Below are positions 7,160 to 16,146 of a DNA stretch of 64,000 nucleotides, in pieces (within the stretch, counting starts at the first letter, position 1; each line of letters opens with the position of its first letter). The position numbers were made by a program, and so were the translations under genes. The stretch is from assembly GCF_001426645.1 (NCBI RefSeq), contig NZ_LMEX01000002.1, positions 888,322-952,321 of the forward strand, written 5' to 3'. Under the pieces are notes generated by a model. It did no database searches and was not told the origin of the DNA. It saw nothing but the letters and a program-made list of their open reading frames with translations. This DNA comes from Rhodanobacter sp. Root480. GTDB lineage: Bacteria; Pseudomonadota; Gammaproteobacteria; Xanthomonadales; Rhodanobacteraceae.

Positions 7160-10100
7160 CCCGGGCGGGGACTCGGGTGCGTCTGCGCGCCGATCCTAGT
7201 CAGGTGGGTGAATGCACGGGCAAGGTTCGGGATGACGACGACGCTTTGCTGGTGCATGTGCGCTTCCCTGGACGCAACGCCCAGTTCGAGATGGCCGAAG
7301 ACCTAGAACCGGTCGCTGTTGAACTGGATGAGGCGACGGTATTGCGGGAAGGACGTTTTGCCCGCGCTACCAGCCTGCGCAAACGGCTTACCGCCGTGCA
7401 GTTACGCGGCCGACTTAACGAACTGATCTACAGCCTCGATACCACCAACACCCAATTCATGCCACACCAGTTCAAACCGCTACTCGCGCTGTTGGACTCG
7501 CCTTCGAAGGGCCTGTTGATCGCGGACGAAGTCGGTCTGGGCAAGACCATCGAGGCCGGGTTGATCTGGACTGAACTGCGCTTTCGCACCAATGCGACGC
7601 GATTGCTCGTGGTTTGTCCGGCGATGCTTACGGAAAAATGGAAGAAAGAGCTATCAACCCGTTTTGGAACAGATGCCCGAATCATGGGCGCTGGCGAACT
7701 ACTGGAGTGGCTGGACAGAGGTACAGCCACCCCGCAAGGGGCGGCCATCATCTGCAGTCTGCAGGGCATTCGGCCACCATCCGGGTGGGATGATGACAAG
7801 TCGCCGTCGAGTTCGCTCGGCGCACGCCTAGCGCGCAAACTGGATGAGTCAACTGAGAGCACATTGTTCGACCTGACAGTGATCGACGAAGCGCACTATC
7901 TACGCAATCAGGAGACCTCATCCGCCGAACTGGGCCGATTGTTACGACCAGTCTCTGAGCACTTGGTTTTGCTTTCCGCGACGCCCGTTAATACCCGAAG
8001 CACGGACCTGTTCAACCTGGTGTCTTTGGCTGACCCAGATCAGTTCCAATACCCGCATTTGTTCGAGCAGATCCTGCAGGCTAATCGCCCATTAGTGCAT
8101 GCTGCCAACCAGCTGAAGGCGAGGCACACCACACCGCAGATGGTGATCGAGTCCCTACGGGAAGCATCGGATCACTGGCTGCTAGAGGAAAGTGCAAGTC
8201 TTAAACGGCTTTGTGCCGATCTGCAGCTGATGATTGCCGAGACTCCTTTACCGGCTGAGGCACGCGTAGAGATCAATCAACGCCTTGAGCGGGTGAACTT
8301 GCTTGGGCAAGTGGTAGTTCGCACGCGCAAACGTGACGTCTTCGAAAATCGGGTGGAGCGCAAACCGGGCCGGCTCTCGGCCGTGATGAGCACGCCAGAG
8401 CAGGTGCTCTATAAGGCGGTGTCTGAAGCGATTTCGGATTACGCACTCCACCACAGCGGTGTCGAAGGCTTCCTGCTCGCCATGCCGCAACGGCAAATGG
8501 CTAGTTGCATGTATGCAGCAGCAAAGCGTTGGTTGTCGGCAGCTCCCGACGTGGATGAGATAAATGAGCTGGCCTTTGAGGCGTTCGACCTGATCGAAGA
8601 GGTCTCCACGTCGCCGGTCGCAAGCTATGTAGCGAAGCGGGTTGCTAGCCGCATCGATCTTGATGCGTTGCGCTCGCAGGATTCAAAGCTCAATTTGTTG
8701 CTGAATCTTCTCATGCAACACCAGCGAGACTATCCAGGTGAGAAGGTGCTGTTGTTCAGTTATTTTCGCGGGACGCTCGACTACTTGTGCGAACGACTGC
8801 AGGAGGTGGGTATTCCATCCCTGGTGGTGAAGGGCGGTGACAACAAGCAGGCATTGATCGACGAATTCCAAGCGTCGTCGCGATATCGTGTCTTGCTCTC
8901 GTCCGAGGTTGCCTCCGAGGGCGTCGATCTCCAATTCATGCGGGTCATTATCAATTACGACCTGCCTTGGAACCCCATGAAGATGGAGCAGCGCATCGGC
9001 CGCATTGACCGTATCGGTCAGCAGGCCGATGCCATCAGCATCTTCAACATGGTGTACGCCGACACCATCGACGAACGAATCCTGATTCGTCTGTTTGAGC
9101 GCTTGAGGCTTTTCGAGAGCTCTCTTGGCTGCACCGAAGAAGTGCTCGGTGAAAGCATCACCCAATTGACACGAGAATTACTATCCGCGCGTCTGACCCC
9201 AGATCAGGAGGTCGCACGCATCGAGGATACCCGGCGGGCGATCGAGCAGCGCAAGTTGGATCAAGCTTTGGTAGAAGAGAACGAGGCTGATTTGATTGGA
9301 CTCGGAGACTATGTCCGCTCACGCGCCGAGCAGGCACAACGCACGCAGCGCCGTATCACTGACGACGATCTGCTGTCACATATCCGGGATTTTCTTGAAG
9401 CCCATGCAGAAGGTTACGTACTGCGCATGGATCCTGAACGGCCATTGCTAGGCGTGCTCAAGTTGCCACCCGATATGGCCGTAAAGCTTGAGCGATTTCG
9501 CGAGAACCAGCACATGGTGAAGTCCGCGCTGGAAAGTGGTCACGAGGTTCGTGTCGTCATTCGCAACCACGTGAGCGCGGGAGATGTCGCCAGAGGATGC
9601 GAGCTGGTCAATCAGTATCATCCACTGATCAGGATGATTGCCGTCGATGGTGGCTCTGTTGATACGGGGCCATTCCTTCATGCAGTGCAGATATCAGCCT
9701 CGGTATCCGGCATGGCGGTACCAACGGGCGACTACGCTTTTGCAGCAGAAGTCTGGACGTTTGCCGGCGCAAGAGATGAGGAGACCGTACGAGCTGTATT
9801 CAGCCCCTTGGGCGGTGGAGCGACTGTCGTCACTGATACTGCTTTCGACCTGCTCAACACGCTTCGTGCCCATGGGCGCGATTGGATCAACGCGCGCCAC
9901 GCCATATCTTCGGTTGATGACACAATCGATGTTCTCGATAGGACCCGTGTTCTACTGACGCGGCAATACAAGGCTGATGTGGCTGCGCATGAAGCCGAGA
10001 ATGCCGACCGTGTGCGATTGCAACGACAGAGCGTAGAGAGAAATGCAGCCCGCCGTCGTGGATCCTTACAGGAGCGGTTGAACAGGGCCGAGCAGATGAG

Positions 10101-10248
10101 TCAGAAAAACTTGATTCAACTGACACGAGGCAGCCTGCGCAAGCTGGACGAACAAACTAGGGTTGCGCTGGCGCGTTTGGATAGCCGCGAGGCACTGCGC
10201 GTCGTCCGTGATGGATTGGTTGAGGGTTTGGTAAGGATCCTGCCATGA
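7132..10248 (+). CDS. SNF2-type SF2 helicase, defence-like
   Basis: 1038-residue DNA-dependent ATPase of the SNF2/HepA group. Motif I ADEVGLGKT is at about residues 131-139, motif II VIDEAHYLRN near 250, motif III LLSATPVN near 280, and the C-terminal RecA-like lobe ends in motif VI QRIGRIDRIGQ near 620. The last 350 residues are charged and helical (coiled-coil-like near 960). The ATG at 7132 is preceded by AGGGA; the frame extends 75 nt upstream without a better signal. The next gene, an Hsp70-like ATPase, overlaps by 4 nt, so the two proteins are made together and probably act together. DISARM DrmD is a distant analogue, but DrmA and DrmB are absent here. Confidence 0.8.
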   Translation: MDTEFLESLTRAGTRVRLRADPSQVGECTGKVRDDDDALLVHVRFPGRNAQFEMAEDLEPVAVELDEATVLREGRFARATSLRKRLTAVQLRGRLNELIYSLDTTNTQFMPHQFKPLLALLDSPSKGLLIADEVGLGKTIEAGLIWTELRFRTNATRLLVVCPAMLTEKWKKELSTRFGTDARIMGAGELLEWLDRGTATPQGAAIICSLQGIRPPSGWDDDKSPSSSLGARLARKLDESTESTLFDLTVIDEAHYLRNQETSSAELGRLLRPVSEHLVLLSATPVNTRSTDLFNLVSLADPDQFQYPHLFEQILQANRPLVHAANQLKARHTTPQMVIESLREASDHWLLEESASLKRLCADLQLMIAETPLPAEARVEINQRLERVNLLGQVVVRTRKRDVFENRVERKPGRLSAVMSTPEQVLYKAVSEAISDYALHHSGVEGFLLAMPQRQMASCMYAAAKRWLSAAPDVDEINELAFEAFDLIEEVSTSPVASYVAKRVASRIDLDALRSQDSKLNLLLNLLMQHQRDYPGEKVLLFSYFRGTLDYLCERLQEVGIPSLVVKGGDNKQALIDEFQASSRYRVLLSSEVASEGVDLQFMRVIINYDLPWNPMKMEQRIGRIDRIGQQADAISIFNMVYADTIDERILIRLFERLRLFESSLGCTEEVLGESITQLTRELLSARLTPDQEVARIEDTRRAIEQRKLDQALVEENEADLIGLGDYVRSRAEQAQRTQRRITDDDLLSHIRDFLEAHAEGYVLRMDPERPLLGVLKLPPDMAVKLERFRENQHMVKSALESGHEVRVVIRNHVSAGDVARGCELVNQYHPLIRMIAVDGGSVDTGPFLHAVQISASVSGMAVPTGDYAFAAEVWTFAGARDEETVRAVFSPLGGGATVVTDTAFDLLNTLRAHGRDWINARHAISSVDDTIDVLDRTRVLLTRQYKADVAAHEAENADRVRLQRQSVERNAARRRGSLQERLNRAEQMSQKNLIQLTRGSLRKLDEQTRVALARLDSREALRVVRDGLVEGLVRILP

Positions 10249-11888
10249 AGCGTCCGTCGTCCACTCTGGGTGAGCTCTTTGGAGATGTATTCAAGGAACT
10301 GAAGCAGCATGTTGCTCCGCCCCCCGCGACATCTGCTGTACCCGTGGAGCGCAAGGCAGACCGGAATGTACGTCCACTCAAGCCGTCCCAACCTTCGAAA
10401 ATCAAGAAGGATCAGGTGCGGCCATCGCGACCAAGCAAAGCGGCTAGACGCAAGCTGCGTGAGAACCTGGCCGTAGTGTCTAAGCGAGGCAAGTTAGATC
10501 TTGGCGTCTATCGCTGCGCCACTCCGTCGCATGCGCAGCCCATCACTCCACGAGCTGCACTGAACGAACTGTCTGCGGACATGACAAAGCTTGCGATTAG
10601 GGCGGCAAAATCACAGGCATCAATCAGCCAATCGTTGCGACCAGTTATGGCCGACGGATCAGGTACTGCGATATTCGGCCTCGATTTCGGCACTGCATTC
10701 ACCAAGGCAGTGATCCGATTTCATGGGGACCACCACGCCGTCAATTGGTCCGGGGCCGTAGCGACGAGCGACCCCTATCTCATGCCATCCTCCTTCAGTG
10801 AGCACGAGGACGGAAGTATTGTACTGGGCATCAGGCAGGGACCAGGTTGGTCGCATCGTGATGGCATCAAGATGCGTTTACTTTCTTCTCCTCCGACAAA
10901 AAGTGACGAGGCGCACTGCGACGCGGCTTTATTCATTGCCGCGGCTCTTAGATATGCCAGCGGTTGGTTTGCCAGGGCTTACACAGGAGCTGATAGCCCC
11001 AGATGGAGGCTACATCTTGGTTTGCCTGCTGAGTCATGGGATGACGAGTCCGTAGCTGCACAGTTTCGCATCCTAGCTTCGGCGGGACGAACTCTAGCCT
11101 GCCAAGGTGAAGCGCTTACGCGTGAACGCGCCAAGCAGGCCCTGCGTGCTGCAAGGACATCTCCAGGCAGCATGGTGACCGTACTCCCTGAATTCGCCTG
11201 TCAGTTGTTCTCGTATCTTTCGTCAGCACAACGGCAATCGGAAATGCATGCACTGATGGATATTGGGGCTGGCACTTTGGATATGGCGTTCTTCAATGTG
11301 CACAAGGACGAAGACGGAGATGTGCTTCCCATTTTTTCAGCCAAAGTGAAGAACTTGGGCACGCATTTTCTGATCGGCGCGTTGGCGGGCAAAGCCGGCC
11401 AGCATCTTAGTTGGCGCGACGACGATGCGGCTGCCAATGACCAGGATGTGGTAGAGCGCCTTGGCGAGAATCGCGGTGACGTGAGCCAGCGTCGGGCTGC
11501 TTTTCTCAGCGCCCTGGCGCGGGCATTCAACGAGGCGCGTGAGCAAGCCCGCCTTCTCAATCCTACATCGCGGGTGTGGCGAGATCAGGAACCGCTGGAT
11601 CTGTTCCTGTGCGGCGGGGGCAGTCGGTTACCCACAATTATCGAGCACATACGGCTGGTCGTCCGTGAGGCAAAAAAATCTCATGGTTTATCGATCAGGG
11701 TGAGCGCTCTGCCGCGACCGCAGAACTTCGTGAGTGACATGGCTGACGACCAATACGATCGGGTGTCCGTGGCATATGGACTCAGCCAAGTTCCGGGGAA
11801 CGTCGGGAAGGTCATCCGTCGCCATGATCTTGAGCCTTTCGAGATGAGCTTGGGCCAGGAAATTGAAGATCGAGACGCGACGCGTTGA
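10245..11888 (+). CDS. Hsp70/actin-like ATPase paired with SNF2 helicase
   Basis: 547-residue protein with an ASKHA-fold ATPase core: phosphate-1 motif GLDFGTAFTKAV (about 145-156), phosphate-2 MDIGAGTLDMAFF (338-350), and adenosine-loop LFLCGGGSRLP (453-463). A basic, proline-rich N-terminal extension of about 135 residues precedes the core, and no DnaK-type substrate-binding domain follows. ATG overlaps the SNF2 stop (ATGA). Family members are poorly characterised; ATP-driven switching of the SNF2 partner is an inference from gene pairing. It is not a housekeeping chaperone. Confidence 0.75.
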   Translation: MKRPSSTLGELFGDVFKELKQHVAPPPATSAVPVERKADRNVRPLKPSQPSKIKKDQVRPSRPSKAARRKLRENLAVVSKRGKLDLGVYRCATPSHAQPITPRAALNELSADMTKLAIRAAKSQASISQSLRPVMADGSGTAIFGLDFGTAFTKAVIRFHGDHHAVNWSGAVATSDPYLMPSSFSEHEDGSIVLGIRQGPGWSHRDGIKMRLLSSPPTKSDEAHCDAALFIAAALRYASGWFARAYTGADSPRWRLHLGLPAESWDDESVAAQFRILASAGRTLACQGEALTRERAKQALRAARTSPGSMVTVLPEFACQLFSYLSSAQRQSEMHALMDIGAGTLDMAFFNVHKDEDGDVLPIFSAKVKNLGTHFLIGALAGKAGQHLSWRDDDAAANDQDVVERLGENRGDVSQRRAAFLSALARAFNEAREQARLLNPTSRVWRDQEPLDLFLCGGGSRLPTIIEHIRLVVREAKKSHGLSIRVSALPRPQNFVSDMADDQYDRVSVAYGLSQVPGNVGKVIRRHDLEPFEMSLGQEIEDRDATR

Positions 11889-12061
11889 GTACCGGTTCCT
11901 TGAGTTCAGTTCCGGCCGATCGCCGAGACCTTTGTTTCGGCCCGATTAACCGCAGCCACGGATTCGCAGCTTCTCCTGGACTGATTTAGTATCGGCTCGA
12001 TGGCCTTATCCGGCGGCCGAACCTGCCTCCATCGTCTTTTCAACAGCGCCACGCCATGCGA

Positions 12062-14242
12062 CTAAGTGCTCTCCAAGTCATCCAGAAACTCTGATGCCGG
12101 ATCGACTCCCGAAACCCATAGATGATCACGTGCACGGGTGCAGGCGACATACAGCAGATGGCGCTCGGTGTTGTAGATCTCTTCAAGATCAGCGTCATCG
12201 GCCACGGATTCGAGGCGTTCCTGTGATGGGATGACTTCGTCATCGCAAGCCATGACCATAACTGCGCGAAACTCCAAACCCTTGGCCAGATGCATGGTGG
12301 CGATCGAAATCTTCCCTTGAGCGGCCTGTGGATTTCCATCAAGCAGATGGTGCGGTAACCCGGTATGCGCCACCGCAGCACGTGCTCGGTCGAGTTCACT
12401 GAATGAGCGTACAAAAACACCAATCTCCTGGGCTTGCACGCCCTCGCTGATCTTCTGCACCAACCAACGACCCACTTCCATCGCTTCGTCATTCTGCGAT
12501 GGCCACCTCGTGATACTCGGCTCGGTGCCGTTGAAGACCGAAACCGTGCCGCTGCGATCCTCGACATTACCGTCAACGTCCGCGACCTCTGGTGCCAACA
12601 ACCGGTCGGCCTGCATGCGGATCTGATGCGACGTGCGGTAGTTGATATGCAAGGTCCTGGCGCGTCCGCGAATATCCACGCCCAGCGACTTCCATGAAAA
12701 CGGCTGTTGAAAGATGCGCTGACCCAGATCGCCGGCAAAAAACAATGCGTTCGGCGCTTTAGCGCCGAACGCCGCTAGGAATCTCAGCTGAGCGACACTG
12801 ACGTCCTGTGCCTCGTCGATCACCGCAAACTCGAACGGCGGATGCTTGCGCTGGATCAGCGCGGCGGTGAGACGGTGGTACATACCTGCCCGTGTGACCA
12901 AGCCCCGCTCCTGCAATTGAGATCTCGCCTTCTCGAACACCGGCCACAACTGCGCGCGCTGGGTCTCCGACAGCCGCGTCCGTCGGCCAAGTCGCCGCAC
13001 ATCCCGGTACTCCTCCCAGGTGGCCAGCTGCCACGCATCCACCACGTCCCGCCATTCCGACAACAGGAACGGCAAGCCGAACCGCTGATCGGCCAGCATG
13101 TCGGCAGCAGCGGTCAGCGCGGAACGGACAGCTTCCGAGTCAGCCATCTGCAACTGACCAAAATGCGCCTCGTACAGCCGCGCGGCGAGTGTATCCATCG
13201 CACATACTTCCAGCCTTTCACCAAGGCTTGGCTGGTTGTTGATCAGCCGACGGAGTTTGTCATGCAGGGCATTGGCCAGTGTGTCGGAGAAGGTGGCCAA
13301 CAGCACTCGCGCATCAGGATTGGCGCGCGCAAGATGCACCGCGCGATGCAAGGCGACGATCGTTTTTCCGGTGCCGGCCGAGCCAGAAACACGGGCCGGG
13401 CCGCTGTAGTCGCGCTCCACCCACTCGCGCTGGGCCGGATGCAGGAAGATCGTCCACTTGTCCCACGGGTAGGCGAAGGCACGCTCCAACTCGTCAACGT
13501 CGGAGATCGTGCGAAAACGGCGCTGGGCGTCCGGGTGGGCAAATGCGGCAGAACTAGCGGACTCCTCAAGACCCGCTTCATCAGGGATATACAGGTCATA
13601 GCAAACATTGGGATCGAATGACATCTGGTCGGTAACTTTCGAGGGACGGACACGACCAGAGGCGCGCGGCACGCCACCCGTTGCCAATTCCAACAATGCT
13701 TCCGATGCTTCGGCAGGAAGGTGATCGGTCAGCTCCAGCAGTGTGTCTTCGTTTGCCGCGCGTACATCGGCCAGCCATTCCGGCGGCACGCCATAGCCGA
13801 GCAACTCATCGTCCGCGATGCGCAGGAAGAGTGTCGGTTTGACCCATCCCGACTGGGTCGGCACGGGCTGTTCCACTACCACATACTTCGGGACGGGAAT
13901 TTCCTCGACGCGCTCGCGGATCTCCACAAACTGCGCCGCGCCCGTAGTGGGATGAACCTCTAGTTTGCGACGTTCGGCCCAGTGGTACGCCTTGTCGTGA
14001 TGGTCGACGTAACAGAGCAGCAGGCTTGAGGCCGTCTTGTGCACGATCAAGCGAATATCGCTGCTGACCCGCACTGACCAGAAATTCTTGTCCTTCGCCG
14101 TGTCTAGTTTGTGCAGACTCATGCCAGGGTTGACCGGGTTCATCTGCAGGTCGAAGGCGGTAGTCTTCACGGCCTTCTGCTCGTCACCCGTAAGATGGGC
14201 AAGGCTGTCGGTAAAGGTATCGGCGATGCGGAAATCCATCAT
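12062..14242 (-). CDS. UvrD/Rep-type helicase with N-terminal RelE-like domain
   Basis: 726 residues. The first ~110 look like a RelE/ParE fold: FWSVRVSSDIRLIVHK, then YVDHHDKAYHWAERRKLEVH, the usual toxin core with its conserved Arg and Tyr-containing end. A linker precedes an SF1 helicase with Walker A SGSAGTGKT (286-294), DEAQD motif II (AVIDEAQDVS) and motif VI LLYVACTRARDHLW near the C-terminus. The start MMDF follows AGGGGCAAC; the 280-residue upstream extension is antisense to the DUF433 gene and is not real. It ends convergent with the Hsp70-like gene and is divergent from the DUF433 antitoxin. Confidence 0.8.
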   Translation of the reverse strand: MMDFRIADTFTDSLAHLTGDEQKAVKTTAFDLQMNPVNPGMSLHKLDTAKDKNFWSVRVSSDIRLIVHKTASSLLLCYVDHHDKAYHWAERRKLEVHPTTGAAQFVEIRERVEEIPVPKYVVVEQPVPTQSGWVKPTLFLRIADDELLGYGVPPEWLADVRAANEDTLLELTDHLPAEASEALLELATGGVPRASGRVRPSKVTDQMSFDPNVCYDLYIPDEAGLEESASSAAFAHPDAQRRFRTISDVDELERAFAYPWDKWTIFLHPAQREWVERDYSGPARVSGSAGTGKTIVALHRAVHLARANPDARVLLATFSDTLANALHDKLRRLINNQPSLGERLEVCAMDTLAARLYEAHFGQLQMADSEAVRSALTAAADMLADQRFGLPFLLSEWRDVVDAWQLATWEEYRDVRRLGRRTRLSETQRAQLWPVFEKARSQLQERGLVTRAGMYHRLTAALIQRKHPPFEFAVIDEAQDVSVAQLRFLAAFGAKAPNALFFAGDLGQRIFQQPFSWKSLGVDIRGRARTLHINYRTSHQIRMQADRLLAPEVADVDGNVEDRSGTVSVFNGTEPSITRWPSQNDEAMEVGRWLVQKISEGVQAQEIGVFVRSFSELDRARAAVAHTGLPHHLLDGNPQAAQGKISIATMHLAKGLEFRAVMVMACDDEVIPSQERLESVADDADLEEIYNTERHLLYVACTRARDHLWVSGVDPASEFLDDLEST

Positions 14243-14371
14243 GTTGCCCCTGTCTTCAGGCCCGCAACACGCGCGGGCCGTTGGGCGCCCCAATCTTGGG
14301 CAACGCCTGTCGATCCTGACATAATAGAGGGGCGGTTTCTCCACGCCATGATTCACGACGGAGACCTGTCC

Positions 14372-15055
14372 ATGCAACTCACCGGCCTTGGCCTCTACAC
14401 CATCCCCGAAGCTGCCCGGCTCGCCGGTGTGCAGCCCGTGGAGTTGCGCCGGTGGCTGCGGGGGTACAACAGCGGCAAGGGCGAAGCATTGCGGCATCAT
14501 CCACCGCTGTGGTCGTCCGAGATAGCCGGCGCAGATGTCGACGGACTGAGCTTCCACGATCTGCTGGAGATCCGTTTCGTCAAGGCGTTTCGTGAGCTCG
14601 GCATCAGTCTCCAGACGATTCGCATCGCCGCCATCAATGCCCGTGAAATTCTCGAAAGTCCGTATCCGTTCACCTGCAAAAGCTTTCAAACCGACGGCAA
14701 GACCATCTTTGCCGAGGCCATGCGCGAAAGCGGCGAACTCGATCTGCTCGACCTGCGCCGTCGGCAATACGTCTTCACCAAGGTTGTCCAGCCGTCCCTG
14801 TACGCCGGCATCGAGTTTGGCGCCGACAAACGTGCCGCACGCTGGTATCCCATGGAGCGCAGCAAGGCTGTGGTGCTCGACCCGAACCTGGCGTTCGGCA
14901 AGCCAGTGGTCACCGATACCGCGTTGCGCACCGACATCCTCTACGACGCATGGCTGGCGGAAGACAAGGACAAGCAGCGCGTTGCACGCTTGTACGAAGT
15001 CCCGGTCAAGGCGATTGAAACCGCTATCCGCTTCGAGCAGCGGCAGGCTGCGTGA
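14372..15055 (+). CDS. DUF433-family antitoxin
   Basis: 227-residue DUF433 (COG2442) protein, the expected antitoxin of PIN-like DUF5615 toxins. It begins with a MerR-like helix-turn-helix segment, LYTIPEAARLAGVQPVELRRW, and carries the DUF433 signature SFHDLLEIRFVKAFRELGIS (about residues 53-72). GGAGA precedes the ATG at 14372; the frame upstream is antisense to UvrD. The toxin start overlaps its stop (GTGA), the usual coupling. It probably binds its own promoter, which it shares divergently with the UvrD gene. Confidence 0.75.
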   Translation: MQLTGLGLYTIPEAARLAGVQPVELRRWLRGYNSGKGEALRHHPPLWSSEIAGADVDGLSFHDLLEIRFVKAFRELGISLQTIRIAAINAREILESPYPFTCKSFQTDGKTIFAEAMRESGELDLLDLRRRQYVFTKVVQPSLYAGIEFGADKRAARWYPMERSKAVVLDPNLAFGKPVVTDTALRTDILYDAWLAEDKDKQRVARLYEVPVKAIETAIRFEQRQAA

Positions 15056-15465
15056 AGCTGCTGCTCGACAACAATCTTCCACCAGCGCTTGCTCGCGCGC
15101 TACACGAACTGACCATTAGGGAATGGGAAAACCTCCACGAGGTTACCCATCTACGCGACCGTTTCCCTGCGAACACCCCGGATACGGAGTGGATCGCCAC
15201 GCTTGCGCAGGAACATGGGTGGGTCGTGATCACGCACGATCGCCTGAACAAGGGTCTGGAGCGTGAAGCACTCAAACGCGCTGGCCTGAAAGTATTTTTC
15301 CTTGACCGCGGCTGGAAGGATCATAACTTCTGGGACAAGGCTGTGCAGCTTGCCCGATGGTGGCCGCGCATCGTCGAGCAAGCCGAAGGCATCAGTGGCG
15401 GGGCTGCATTCCAAGTGTCTTGGAACTTCAGGGGTAAAGGGCAGTTCGGGCAAGTCACGTTGTAA
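15052..15465 (+). CDS. DUF5615 PIN-like toxin
   Basis: 137 residues opening with MKLLLDNNLPPALARAL, the hallmark of DUF5615 PIN-like ribonucleases (first catalytic Asp at residue 6), then TPDTEWIATLAQEHGWVVIT and VITHDRLNKG with further acidic positions. Translation is coupled to DUF433 through a GTG start inside the antitoxin stop. The predicted activity is RNA cleavage held in check by the antitoxin; the target is unknown. Placement among restriction genes suggests stabilisation of the island or a built-in suicide arm. Confidence 0.7.
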   Translation: MKLLLDNNLPPALARALHELTIREWENLHEVTHLRDRFPANTPDTEWIATLAQEHGWVVITHDRLNKGLEREALKRAGLKVFFLDRGWKDHNFWDKAVQLARWWPRIVEQAEGISGGAAFQVSWNFRGKGQFGQVTL

Positions 15466-15495
15466 CGAAACTGGCAAGTCCTGCTGCTTCTTTTG

Positions 15496-16128
15496 TCATC
15501 CGGCGTCCAATGGTGCAAATTCAGAGAAGCTCGTTGGACTCAGCTTCCAACGAGGCTTTTTACCGGAAGCCTTCAAAGGCTTCTTCCACCACTCGGTGCC
15601 TCCGGCAAAACCTTTGTCGCTACCCGCATTCTTGTTCAACAACGGGAACCGACGCTTTTCGCCAAGCCCGCCATACTGCTCACAAAAATATTCAAGCATC
15701 TTATATTCGACGTGCTTGTAATAGCCTACTGCACCTTGCAATCCTGGTCTTGCGAAGCTGAAATCGAACGTTGATCCGGAAAGGCTTTGCATCACATCAA
15801 ACAGGCTTCTTTCCAGATGGCTTTTTATTCGTGTTTTGATGTTTCCAATGCCAACGTAAATGACCTGAGATGAGCGATGTCGGTATTGGATAGAGAGTGG
15901 ATTTCCCAACGATATGACGTAAACGCCGTCCTTGACTGAAGCGAAATCGAAGCCCTGTTCCTCGCACGCATATTCGATTTCGTACAACGCCTCATTGATT
16001 GATCGACGCCGCAGCTCTTCCTGCACGCCCTTTGAATAATCATCGTATACCGCTAAATCGAATCCAGCGTTACGCGCATAGATCGCTAAGCTCTGATTCG
16101 GCACGTTGTACCAGCGATTTCGCTGCAT
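15496..16128 (-). CDS. GIY-YIG-like nuclease domain protein
   Basis: 210 residues. The centre reads DGVYVISLGNPLS, then SSQVIYVGIGNIKTRIKSHL, matching the two halves of a GIY-YIG nuclease (GVY ... YVG), followed by the usual R at KTR and H at KSHL and a later Glu in VEYKMLEYF. The N-terminal 60 residues are unassigned. Base composition is more AT-rich than its neighbours, a sign of separate acquisition. It ends 30 nt from the DUF5615 gene (convergent) and starts 18 nt after the methyltransferase stop, so it is probably the last gene of the Res-DUF262-Mod operon. Confidence 0.55.
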   Translation of the reverse strand: MQRNRWYNVPNQSLAIYARNAGFDLAVYDDYSKGVQEELRRRSINEALYEIEYACEEQGFDFASVKDGVYVISLGNPLSIQYRHRSSQVIYVGIGNIKTRIKSHLERSLFDVMQSLSGSTFDFSFARPGLQGAVGYYKHVEYKMLEYFCEQYGGLGEKRRFPLLNKNAGSDKGFAGGTEWWKKPLKASGKKPRWKLSPTSFSEFAPLDAG

Positions 16129-16146
16129 TTGAATTTTCCTGCGAAG

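Noticed and set aside
10245..11888. Housekeeping DnaK or plasmid ParM
   Set aside because: The ATPase motifs fit the superfamily, but there is no substrate-binding domain, the N-terminal extension is unusual, and no grpE/dnaJ or parR partner is adjacent.
14239..15082. N-terminal extension of the UvrD frame to 15082 (about 280 extra residues)
   Set aside because: It is antisense to the well-supported DUF433 gene, has no family similarity, and a good ribosome binding site sits before the ATG at 14242.
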